Source: Panicum virgatum
Taxonomy: Eukaryota; Streptophyta; Magnoliopsida; Poales; Poaceae
Length of the DNA: 64,000 nucleotides
NCBI RefSeq assembly: GCF_016808335.1
Contig: NC_053149.1
Location: forward strand, 22,934,451 to 22,998,450
Direction of reading: 5' to 3'
A program made the position numbers and the translations under genes. Below are positions 43,998-54,918 of the stretch, piece after piece (positions within the stretch are counted from its first letter, which is position 1; every line of letters begins with the position of its first letter). A model generated the notes under the pieces. The model saw nothing but the letters and a program-made list of their open reading frames with translations. It was not told the DNA's origin and made no database searches.

Positions 43998-46086
43998 TTA
44001 ATAATAAACTCTTCCTGGGGGTGTTCCTCTTCTTCTTCTTGGGGGTGTTCCTCTTCTTAGGAGGCGGCGCGAGATTTGTGCTCTTCCTTGCCTGCAGAGG
44101 CGGTGGCGGTGGGACCGAAGGCTTCGCGCTATCCTTTTTAGCCTTCGGAGGCGGTGACGGTGGGACCCTAGGCCCTGAGCTAGCACTTGAGTCCCTGCGG
44201 GGTCGATTGGAGCCGGACTGGGACTCTTTTCTGCAGCCGGTGCTGTTTTATGAGCCGGACTGGGACTCCTTTCTGGTGCCGGTGGTGATCTCGGAGCTGG
44301 ACTTGGACTCCTATGTGCTGCCGGTGGTGATCTCAGAGCTGGACTCTGACTGGGACTTCTTTGGGCTGTCGGTGACTTGACAAGCTCGGAGCCGGGAGTA
44401 TCGGCGAATTGTGCCCCAAAGGCCAATCGTATGTACCGCTTGTTCCAACAGATCCATGTGTGCCCGGCGTGTCCGAGTTCCTCTTCTCCGTCGCCTCTAG
44501 GGATCTCGAGGTCGAGGTCTTCCCATCCTGGCTCGACTCGATCGACCATGACCCTAGCATATCCTTCCGGAATCGGCCTGCAATGAATTGTCCCACCTTG
44601 GACAGGCACTTCAGCAATGTCGTGCACGACCGATTTGATCTTTTTCCTCTGCTGATACAGAAGCTCGTTGGGTGTCCTTACGGTGATGTCATCCACCGGG
44701 TAATGTTTTGACTCGTCCGCAACCACTGTGGGTTGACCTCCGGCTGGGTGCTCCGAGGAAGCGAAGCTTCTACGACGTTGCGAGCCGGGGCTGCTCTCCA
44801 AATTGGCGGCTGATCTGGCTTCTTGTTGGTGTGCCTGGCTGCTACCTGCCAATATCCCTTCAATCGAAGCTATCCTCTGTTCCAGGGCACGCATCTTATC
44901 TTCCTATTCAGCCTTCTTCCTGGATCTTCTTCGATAGGTCTCAATGTCAGCACTGAAACCATTCTTCCATGGAACTACACCCATACCTCGCACACGTCCT
45001 GTGTGTTCCGGTGTCCCAAGAGCGTACGTCAGCTCATCTTTCTCTCTGTCCGACTTGAAACTGCCTTCGGACATAGCCTTTAGTGCCTCATGCAGCCTAT
45101 TGGCTGCTTCTCTTATGGCGTCGCTAGTAATAAGCGAGCCATCTTCTGGGTTTAGGGAGCCTCCATGAGCATAGAAGAAATGCTTTGCTCACTGCGGCCA
45201 GTCGAAAGTCGCTGGTACGATTCCCCTTGCAGTGAGGTCGTCTTCCATTTTATGCCATTTGGGGGTCGCCGTCGAATAACCTCCTTGCCCAAGATGATGA
45301 AAGTGTATCTTCTTGCTCGCGTTCTCTTTGGCTTGTGCTGTCCTTTTCTCGCTGGTCTCGGATAGTTTGTACTGCACAAATGCATCCCAAAAAGGATGTT
45401 GCTTCTTGAAGTGCTTCTCGAAGTCTGGCACGCGGCCCTTCTTTATGTAGTCTTTGTTCAAGTTCTTCTTGAACGTCTGGAAAGAAATAGCCATCTTATT
45501 CATGACCCAATCCTTAAAGATTTCTTCTTTGTCCTCTGGGAAACTGAAGTGTTGTTTGACATCTGCCCATAGCATTTGCTTCTCTGTTTCAGGGATGATG
45601 TCAGCATCATTATCTGTGCTTTTGGTTTTCTTCCAGAGCTTGAAGCTAATGGGAATGTTCTCCCTGACATAACATCCGCACTAATTCACCATAGTCGTCT
45701 TAACCCCCTTGGGAGACTTAGGTTCCCCATCCGGGTGCAACCAGGTGATCGTGGTACGGCCCTCCATCTTTTTTTCGAGCCTCGTTTACGTTTCGAGCTC
45801 TTCGATCCGGAAGCCTGAAATTATATATATGTATATATATTACTACACGTTTGACATTCATAAGTCTCTCATATCCTGTGATCGAATTTCCAGTTACCTC
45901 GGGGATGTCATCTTCCACATGCATTTCTTCCATAGTGTCGGCATCGCCATCACCGGTATCATTGAGATACTGGCTGCCATCATCCTCGTTTTGATCCTCT
46001 TGAAAACACCCTGTGGCCTGGGTGCCTTCTTGGATCATTTCTTGGAGGGCGTACTCTTCTTCGAAATCACGTTGAAAGGGATCCAT
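43998..46086 (-). pseudogene. CACTA element 1 second gene (Transposase_24 type), degraded
   Basis: Starts MDPFQRDFEEEYALQ at 46086. Continues through pieces in different frames: RRARNVNEARKKDGG (about 45800), then 45575-45189 with FSFPEDKEEIFKDW and HPFWDAFVQYKLSE, the Transposase_24-like region, then 44894-43998 with a coiled stretch, a VDDITVRTPNELLYQ domain and a Ser-Pro-rich tail (RSPSPAPRSP). Frames are broken by stops near 45718 and 45680. Unlike element 2 there is no Ulp1 protease: the frame ends beside the subterminal repeats, so the 3' part was lost. Confidence 0.75.
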
Positions 46087-46789
46087 CTCGATCCCTATGC
46101 AAACAAATAATAATACGCGGAGTTACGTGTGAAACGCGAAATTATATAAGATGCGGAGTTCTTGTATGGCATTACGTGTCGTGATAATATGAATACATAA
46201 AAAACATCAGAAATATGTATGACAAACGTATGGAATTACCTGTCGTGATAATATGAATACATCAGACAATATGAAATTTTCAACAATATAAGATAAATTT
46301 ATAACATGAATACATCAGAAATACATCAGGTATACATCATATTGCAACAATATAAAAAATATGAAACTCATATATATAATAACAATTTTCTTCAATAAAT
46401 ACATGATTATACACTTTTCCAACAATTTTCAACAATAAGGAAATGATTCTACGATTCTCTGACAAGTTTCGACAATAACGAAATGATTCCAGGATTCTCC
46501 AACAATTTCCTACAATTTTCCATGATCCTCCAACAATTTTCTAAATTATCTATGATTTTTCTACCTATTTCTATAGTTTCCTAAGTATTTCTATAATTTT
46601 CTAACTATTTTTAAAGTTTCCTACCTATTTCTATAACTTCCTAACTATTTCTATAATTTTCAACATAATTAAAGAAATTCCTAACTATTTTCTATATTTC
46701 CTAACAATTTTCTATATTTTCTAACTATTATCTATAATTTTCTACAATTATTACAATTAACCACATAATTAAAAAAAGCTGACGTCAGC

Positions 46790-47295
46790 ACTAGGTAGTG
46801 GACTTACGTCAGCCCTGCGTCGAACCGGCCGGGGCGGCGGGGCGTGGGCGGCCGGGGGCGGCGGGGTGTGGGCGCGCGGCCAGCGGCGGTCCGGGGCTGG
46901 CGGTCGAGGTCGCGGCGAGCGGCGCGCCGGCGGTAGAGGTCGCGGCGGTGCTCGATGGCGGGGCAGCGCGGGTCGACGGCGCGGTTGAGGTCGGGCCGGC
47001 ACCGCGCAACGCGGGTCGGCGTCGAGGTGGGCGGCCGGCGCGGCAGGTCGGCGTCGAGGGCGCAGTGGCGGTCGAGGCAGGCGCGGCGGCGGTCGAGGGC
47101 GGCGTTGAGGGGGCCGGCCGGCGAGCGGGGCGGCAGTCGGCGTCCAAGGGGCGAGCGCGGTCGGCGTGGAGGTCCGGCGGCGGATCGAGGTCGGCGTGGA
47201 GGTCCGGCGGTGGAGGTCGGCGGGATGGCGGGGCGGCGGCTGTGGAGGGCGGCGGCATCGCGGGACGGCGGTGATGGGCGGCTGACGACGACAAC
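46790..47295. other. GC-rich, simple-sequence tract between the CACTA 1 genes
   Basis: Repeats of GGCGGTCGAGG and GTCGGCGTGGAGGTCC dominate. Open frames exist on both strands but are low-complexity Arg/Pro/Ala strings and are not called genes. It sits upstream of the second gene and may hold its promoter or leader. Confidence 0.5.
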
Positions 47296-47344
47296 GTGAG
47301 CGAGGGAGAGATCGAGAGGGGGAATGGGGGAAATCGATCTAAGT

Positions 47345-47580
47345 CCTGGCTTATATAGGATGGCAGTTTAGTACCGGGCCATGGCTGCGCTTAGTACTAA
47401 ACTGCCTCCTGGGGCATTTAGTACCGGGCCGTGTCTGCGCTCAGTACTAAACTGCTTACATTAGTACCGGGCCAAGCCTGTGCCCTGTTCTAAACAGCTA
47501 CCCCTGGCAGGAAATTTTGGTGGTGGCAGTTTACTACCGGGTCAAGCCTCTGCCCGGTACTAAATTGCTACAATTATTAA
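47345..47580. repeat. Internal block of subterminal-like repeats in CACTA 1
   Basis: TTTAGTACCGGGCC and TAGTACTAAACTGC units recur about five times in roughly 230 bases, echoing the left-end repeats although nearly 4 kb inside the element. Confidence 0.82.
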
Positions 47581-48010
47581 TTTGCAGCTATTATTTAGTT
47601 TATGAATTATGCATTTGTATTGTGTAATAAATTGACAATGGCATTAAAAAATAGAAGGATATAATATTTTGAGCATGCAAAAATTGTTCAGGGCACTTTG
47701 CATAATGAATAATTATACAATATAGGTATATTCGAAAAAATGTTTTATTTTCCTTAAAAATGTTGTTGGTCTGTAACATATTTAAAAAAATTATGGAAAT
47801 GCTAATATATGTAATTTAGATCAAGAAAAATGGTAATAGTGGAGTAGACAATGAAGGCGATCATGTTGATGATTTAAACACAGAACGATTAATTAATACA
47901 TAGGTAAACAATACTAATTTATATTATTTATGATCACAAAATGAAAATATATATAACAAAAATCACTTCATGGAATGAACAATAAAGTAAAACATAATGG
48001 ATACACAATA

Positions 48011-51000
48011 CTATGACTCAATATTATTTAATGGAACATTTACAGTTTTCTTTTTGACGAACGTCCCTTGGTCGTGATCGCGGCGTAAATAAGGAGCGTC
48101 CTCTTTGGCTAACAAGATGCTTGGGTCAACATCAACCGAAAACGGAGGACGGTCATCAAACTGATCAAAGTCTTCTGACTTGTCCGAAATATCCTCAACG
48201 CCAATGATTTTTCGATTTCCTGGAAGAACTATGTGGCGTTTTGGCTCGTCGTCGGACTTGGCTGAATTTTTCCTAGGCTTGCTTGACATGTCCTTCACGT
48301 AGAACACCTGTGTGACATCCTTGGCTAGGACGAATGGTTTGTCTTTATATCCAATCTTTTTTAAGTCCACAATTGTCATCCCATACTGGTCTATTGTTAT
48401 GCCGCCTCCAGCTCGGTTCACCCATTGGCACCGAAACAAAGGAATCATCAAAGGCCCATATTCTAGTTCCCATATCTCCTCTATGACTCCGAAGTAGCTG
48501 TCCTTATTTCCATCATTGCCTATTGCGTCTATACGCACACCACTATTTTGGTTGGTGCTCTTTTCGTCTTGAGCTCTTGTGTAAAATGTATACCCATTAA
48601 TCTCGTACCCTTGGTACTGCATGATTGTCATTTATGGGCCCCTTGCCAGCCATTGAAGTTGCTCTGCAATTGTGCCGTGACCCATCAACTTTGCTCTAAG
48701 CCAAACAGCAAAGTTATCAATGTGATGCCTAGTAATCCAGGCCTCAGGCTTCCCTGGGTTTTCAGACCTTACGATATTCATGTGCTTATCCATATATGGA
48801 GCCACGAGGGATGAGTTTTGTAGAATTGTGAAGTTTGCTTTGCGGATTTCACTCTCTGGGATGTGCATATTAGATTTCTTCCCTTTCCCTTTAGTCTTCC
48901 CTCGTGGCGTGACATGGGGACCCCTATTGGATTAAGATCATCAATAAAGTCAACACAAAACTCAATGACCTCCTCTGTTCCATAGCCATTGGCGATACAT
49001 CCTTCTGGTCGAGAACGATTGCGAACATACTTCTTCAGAACTGACATGTATCTCTCGAAAGGGAACATGTTGTGTAGGAATACAGGTCCCAGAATATTTA
49101 TCTCTTTGACAATATGAACCAAGAGATGTGTCATAATATTAAAGAACGAAGGTGGAAACACCATCTCAAAGCTGACAAGGCATTGCACAACGTCATTCTG
49201 TAGTTGTATGAGCTTCTCCGGATCGATTGCCTTCTGTGAAATTTCATTGAGGAAAGCACATAACTTCACGATTGCCAATCTAACATTCTCCGGTAGAATA
49301 CCCCTCAGCACTACTGGAAGCAATTGCGTCATCAGGACGTGACAGTCATGAGACTTTAAATTTGTGAACTTTTTTTCTTCATGTTTAATCTTCCTTGTAT
49401 ATTAGACGAGTACCCGGACGGTACCTTTATACTGTTCAAGCAATCAAACATGCTTTGCTTCTCCTCTTTACTGAGTGTGTAGCTAGCAGGACATAAGTAG
49501 TGTTGTCCCTTCTCTCTCTTCTCAGGTTGAAGATCTTCTCGTTGTTTCATTTCTTTCAGGTCACGTCTTGCTTCGAGTGTATCTTTTCCCTGGCCATAAG
49601 TACCAAGGAAACCTAGTACATTCACGCAAAGATTCTTTGTCAGGTGCATGACATCAATTGCGTTGCGGACCTCCAAGGCTTCCCAATAAGGTGGCTCCCA
49701 CAATATAGACTTCTTCTTTCACATTGGTGCATGACCGTTTTCATCATTCGGAACTGGTTGGCTGCCGCGACCCTTTTCGAACACTACATGAACATCCTTT
49801 ATCATTGAGAAAACACGCTTTCTGTCACAGAACATAGGCTTAGCACAAGTTTCCATTTCCCCTTTGAAATGTATCCTTTTTCTTCTCAAGGGGTGTTTGA
49901 GGTGCAATATCGACGATGGCCCATATAGACGACCTTCCGAGAATTTTTCAGGTACAAGCTGTCGGTTTCATCTAAGCAATGGGTGTAGGCCTGATATCCC
50001 TTGTTCGACTGCCTGGACAGGTTGCTAAGTGCAGGCCAATCGTTGATGGTTACGAAAAGCAATGCTCGGAGGTCAAAATTCTCTTGTTTGTACTCGTCCC
50101 ACACACGTACACCTTCTGGCTTCCACAACAATAAAAGCTCATCAACCAACGGTCTTAGGTACATATCAATATCATTGCCAGGTTGTTTGGGGCCTTGGAT
50201 AAGCGTTGGCATCAATATATACTTCCTCTTCATGCATAGCCAAGAAGGAAGGTTAAACATACAAAGGGTCACAGGCCATGTACTATGACTGCTCCCCCAC
50301 TCACCAAATGGATTCATTCCATCTGTACTTAAACCAAACCTTATATTTCTTGGGTCGCTGTCAACATCTGGGAATTGTCTATCCACATTTCTCCACTGAG
50401 ACCCATCCGCAGGGTGTCTCATCAGCTGATCTTGCTTATGTTCTTTTTTGTGCCACCGCATCAACTTAGCGTTTGTTTTGTTTATGAACAAACGCTTCAA
50501 GCATGGTATTATCAGGAAATACCACATCACCTTAGCCAGTACTTTTTTCCTTGCGGGCTCACCGTCGACATCACCAGGATCATTTTGCCTGATCTTATAC
50601 CGCTTTGCGTCACAAATAGGACATCCATCCAGTTCCTCGTATTCACCGCGATAGAGGATACAATAATTAGGACATGCATGAATCTTTTGTACGTCCAACC
50701 CAAGAGGGCAAACAACCTTTTTGGCTTCGTAAGTTGTCGGGGGCAGTTCATTCCCCTCTGGAAGCATCTTCTTTACAAGTCCTAGTAGCTCCTTAAATCC
50801 CTTATCTGAAACACCATTGACTGCCTTCCACTACAGCATTTCCAGTGTGGTGCCCAATTTTTTTAACCCCTGCTTGCAATCTGGATACAACATTTTCCTA
50901 TGATCCTCCAACATCTTCTCAAACTTCTTTGACTCCTTCAAAGTTTCAGCGTCTCTGTGTGCATCGACTAATACCTGACCTAGTTCGTCAGGTGGTTGTT

Positions 51001-51360
51001 GTTCTTGTGCAGCATATGCTTCTGCCTCATGCATTGGTTCATCTTCAAAGACACCAGCTTCATACAAGTGAGCCTAGTTTGGGATGTTATCATCATTATT
51101 ATCTTCTTCATTGTCTTCCATCAGAACTCCAGGTTCACCGTGCTTGGTCCAGAGAGTATAGTTATCCATGAAACCCTTCTCAAAAAGGTGGACATGTATA
51201 GGGGTCTTTTTGAGAACTCCTTTTGATTTCTGCAAATGCGGCATGGACACAACATGAAACCTTTCGACGACTTGTGGGTCTCAGCAGCATCGAGGAAAGT
51301 TTTAAGACCGTTAATCCACACCATTGTGCACCACTGGCCGTACATCCATTATTGATCCAT
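48011..51360 (-). pseudogene. CACTA 1 TNP2 transposase, degraded
   Basis: Minus strand in order: transposase-associated domain at 51360-51121 (CPCRICRNQKEF); acidic linker 51067-50831; the tnp2 core 50767-49886 (HACPNYCILYRGEYEELDGCP, LSTDGMNPF, LIQGPKQPGND); 49703-49356 (DVMHLTKNL); the DUF4218-type region 49332-48778 (MFPFERYMSVLKKYVRNR); and the C-terminal DUF4216-type region 48631-48011 (EIWELEYGPLMIPLFRCQW). Stops near 51350, 50831 and 48631 and several frameshifts separate the pieces. TNP2 proteins catalyse cut-and-paste transposition of CACTA elements; this copy is inactive. Confidence 0.88.
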
Positions 51361-51559
51361 CTACAAAAAATATATTCTCATTCGATAAGCAATTTCATTC
51401 AGTGCAAAAAAAACTTGACAATTTTTTAATAACAAACATTTTTATTACATCCAACATAATTTATTCAACAACACATACATAGATTGCATTCGAAAACTAA
51501 CACAAACATCTCAAAAATAAACATGCAACTTAAAAATTCGCACAACAACACATAGGTTT

Positions 51560-51869
51560 TCAACCGTCCTTGCGTGGGAACGCAGAAAACTCTGACAGAT
51601 TTCTAGCTGGCCCAGAAGAAGATGGCGGAGCTGGAACCTCCAGGTTTGGTGCTGACGGACTGTAATGCCGCAACAAATCCTCAAGGTCAAACGGAGGTTC
51701 CTCGCCCCTTGCCACACATTCTCTATATTCTTTTTTCCAAATAACGGAGCACTGCCCTATGAAAAGTTCTAGGTTTCTTGCACCGACGACCTACTGGAGT
51801 TGTGCCCTTTTCTCCAGAAGGACAACGATCACTCCTACCGGCACCACTCCCTCCAGCTGCTGAAGCCAT
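51560..51869 (-). pseudogene. Small unidentified frame 5' of TNP2 in CACTA 1 (about 102 codons, one frameshift)
   Basis: From ATG at 51869 the frame reads MASAAGGSGAGRSDRC and RRCKKPRTFHRAVLRYLEK. A run of six A residues (about 51738-51743) shifts it, and the next frame continues CVARGEEPPFDLEDLLRHY and a Pro-rich segment to a stop at 51560. The two halves have normal, non-repetitive composition. I do not recognise the product. Position upstream of TNP2 on the same strand suggests an additional CACTA product or an upstream frame of the TNP2 transcript. Confidence 0.5.
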
Positions 51870-53545
51870 ATTTTACTGGAAAACACTATTACTTTTCATA
51901 TGATTATAAATTCTTACAATTACAATAAAAGCTGAATAAATTAATTGAAATAAATCACATTAATTTGCAAAGTGATTGAGAAAACTCTTACAATTACAAT
52001 GCAAATATTAATTTCTATTAAAATTACAATGATCAGATTAATTACTTTTACAAATAACAATGAAAACATATAAAAAAGACGAAGAATTACTCTCACAATT
52101 ACCATGAAGTCTGAAATGTAATCAAATTAGAGTTGTTATTGAGGCATTAGTCATCATTGTGTGCCGTGTTATGTCACAGCTCTGTCTAAGCCCTTATTCT
52201 TCGTCGGTCCTGACCTCACCTGTGGGCCCCCAGGCGTACAAATACCTGGGTTCCCATTGTGCCTTACTGTACTTGTCCCATGATCAGTTCGCAAGTACGC
52301 ACAATAGCACCGGTATCACAACTGCACTAAAAAACATGTTAGTAATATTATAGTTTAATCAGAGCCAATAATTTGCAGTAGAAGTAACAGAAATATAGGA
52401 CTTCCATCCTACAGTAGTGTGCCTCACCAATCCCATAGGCAACTGACTGGGAGTTAGTCCTAGAAAGAACCATCGTCGAAAAAGCCGCATCCTTCGGCAA
52501 GGAACTGAACTGAGACGGCTCTTCTTCGAACTCTGGATTTTAAAATTTTAGCAACAAGGGTGAGTACAATTTTTATACTCGCAAGACTTCGGGTGTATAT
52601 AAAAAAAATCCTATAATACATGCATGGTTAATCAAGGAAGGCTGACAGGTTCACTAGCACGAGGCTGTATTTTATTTTGGTGTATTTTTATACGCATAAT
52701 TTTGAAAATATTATATTTTATATAAAATAGACTAACATCACCAATCATGAGTGACTCCCCATTTCCCATTTCGCAGTCCTTTGATCCTCTTAATCGGTCC
52801 ATCATCCTTTGAACCGGTGCAAGTGTTGTCAAACAATTCCCATACCAAGTTTTTCAAACCAAAACTTCTAAAACCGGCGACTAGCTCAAGCACTCTTGAC
52901 CATGAGCATGGCCATTTGAATAGTTTTACACTCTGCAGAGGTTGTACACTTTACCCATATGACATGTTTCGCTTTGACGCCAGCGCGGGATCAGCGCGCA
53001 TATACACAATTCCTTAGATGTGTCGGCAAGCTAACATGACAGAGCCATTACTTCAGCCGGACCCAAAATATACTACACGACAGACTGCCAGAGTATCGCG
53101 GCTCCGTACATCTGACCGGGTTAGCTACCCCGACACCGACGAGCTCCTCGAGCACTCGGGCGGTAGCATCCTCTTGGTCCAACTGACTTAATAAGCTAAG
53201 GCCAGTGTCCATTTTAGCCATATGGTTGCACTGTAATACTTGACTAGAATAGTGCCAATTACCGGTCCTTAATTTGACACAAGTGATAAATCCCTAAAAT
53301 GCGCCGGAAACGCATACGGAACCGAGCCATATCCATCATCCATTTTATCATCCATTTTGCCAACCACATTCTTTTTCTTTATCCTCGTACCAACATAAAC
53401 ACTAGATCATATATTCACCCGCGTCTACCATAGAGTTTTTATCCTTTAAAAGTAACCATATAAATGTATATTTTCTTTAAAAGACACCAACCCATGTAAT
53501 GCTAATTAACTACTGTGCAAAATACTAAGCCAACTAAGCATGTGA
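51870..53545. other. Spacer between the two CACTA elements
   Basis: AT-rich, no open frame with a recognisable domain. CAGTAGTG near 52413 faintly resembles a CACTA end but lacks the element 1 terminal sequence. Confidence 0.4.
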
Positions 53546-53555
53546 CACTACTCCA

Positions 53556-53757
53556 GCACCCCTCATCACCGCCGGTTCGTAAGGAGTATCACCAACGGTT
53601 CGGGAGGCGTTGGATTTATGTCGTTGGTGATAGTGGGGCCATCACCGCCAGTTCCAGAACCGTTGGCGATGTGCACCCATCACCGCCGGTTCGTATCTGG
53701 AACCGTTGGTGATGGAGACATCAACACCGCCGGTTGAATACACAAACCGGCGGTGAA
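53556..53757. repeat. Subterminal repeats of CACTA element 2
   Basis: CATCACCGCCGGTTCG, ACCAACGGTTCGG and AACCGGCGGTGAAG units in both orientations next to the left end. Confidence 0.85.
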
Positions 53758-53759
53758 GA

Positions 53760-54520
53760 CCTTTTTCTCATCAAAAAAAATATTTTCATATAATAATATT
53801 GCATCATTTGTATAACATATATAATATATAATTATAGCAGCATAATTCAACCATATGAGCTCATACATCGAGATTAAACAAAAGAGTCCATACAATCACC
53901 TCTCAGCCTTATCTCAGCCTAAGTAGAAATAATTTTCAGCGCATGAGGCACATCATAGCCCGCCTGCTGAACAAAATAGATTGTAGAGCAACTGAATCAC
54001 TGAGCCCTCTCAAGTCTCAACATAAAAGAAGAGACAAGCTTGATAATGATCTGAACCGAGGCCTTTATATAGAATCTATCAGCAGAGTCAGATAGTGAAA
54101 ATTAGGATGGAACCAACCATTTTTGTAGAATCAGCAAACCAGGTGTTATATAATATGGCATGCATTAAACATCTACAGAATTACTTTTTACATATGCCTG
54201 AGCTCATATATCATAGGCATGAAAGGCAACAGCATCGTAAGCTAATTCTTTTGCACTCAAAAGTTAACTTGCAATGAAATACTCCTCCATCCCAACTAAT
54301 GCCCAAGACATCTTTTCCATATTCAGCTAATGCCTTTAGAAGTGGATGGAACATGGAATTTAACTCAAAAGGGGCAATCCGCTAGAATAAAGAAATGAAC
54401 ATTGCTAAATATGAGTAAATCAATGACACAGATCTATCAGCTCAAATGGCAAGAAGTATAAACAACAGCATAAAGAACAGCTATAAGTAAATAAAAGGCT
54501 TAATAAGAAGTTGCAATTCT
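53760..54520. other. AT-rich interior of CACTA 2 left arm
   Basis: No coding frame recognised. It separates the left subterminal repeats from the enolase fragment and could hold introns or 3' flank of the captured gene. Confidence 0.35.
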
Positions 54521-54523
54521 TAC

Positions 54524-54733
54524 TTCCTCCTTGAAATTAAGATCATAAGTCTTATCCTTCTCACTGAAGAATTCAGAAGCAGCAACATCCATTCCAATAA
54601 CCACCTGCCATGGATAGGTTGAATCAACAATACACGAAGGTTGAATTATGAGGTAAGTAGTGAAGAGAGGAGGTACCTTTCCAGTGTATCCAGCCTTTTC
54701 TATAGCTGCCTTCAACAGTTCAAGGCCCTCTTG
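54524..54733 (-). pseudogene. Captured enolase gene fragment (two exons and their intron)
   Basis: Minus strand: exon 54733-54677 encodes [18 protein letters not shown] and ends at a GT donor (gtacct). Exon 54604-54524 follows a CATGGCAG acceptor and encodes [13 protein letters not shown] then [14 protein letters not shown], ending at gtaaga. The frame is continuous across the intron. This is the conserved [11 protein letters not shown] segment of plant enolase (2-phosphoglycerate to phosphoenolpyruvate). There are no other enolase exons in the window, so it is a fragment. It lies between the CACTA left end and the Ulp1 exons, on the same strand as the element's own genes. Confidence 0.88.
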
Positions 54734-54918
54734 AGTTTATAATACATAATTATTGCAGCAGAATTGAACCATAAGATATTATACATTGAAATCAAATGAG
54801 AGAGTTCAAACATCATAATAAAAAATATAGAGTCCACGCATCAAGTTTAAGAACATCTAGTCCATACACCAAATATATTACAATGCTTGACAAGAACGAT
54901 ACGATCTAGACATTACAC

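Larger units (their letters stand above)
43548..52000 (-). mobile_element. CACTA element 1 (decayed, right end not found)
   Basis: Left end CACTACTAGAAAATTGC at 43548, immediately followed by GTACCGGTC-type subterminal repeats (43575-43790). Minus-strand genes follow: the second gene (46086-43998), a GC-rich tract, an internal repeat block, TNP2 (51360-48011) and a small frame (51869-51560). A matching right terminus was not found, so the right limit is nominal. Confidence 0.75.

Noticed and set aside
46809..47294. Overlapping long frames (158-161 codons) on both strands
   Set aside because: Low-complexity Pro/Ala/Arg strings caused by GC-rich simple repeats; no domain and both strands equally open.
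52405..52420. CAGTAGTG as the right end of CACTA element 1
   Set aside because: The bases inside it do not match the CACTACTAGAAAATTGC left terminus and no subterminal repeats precede it.
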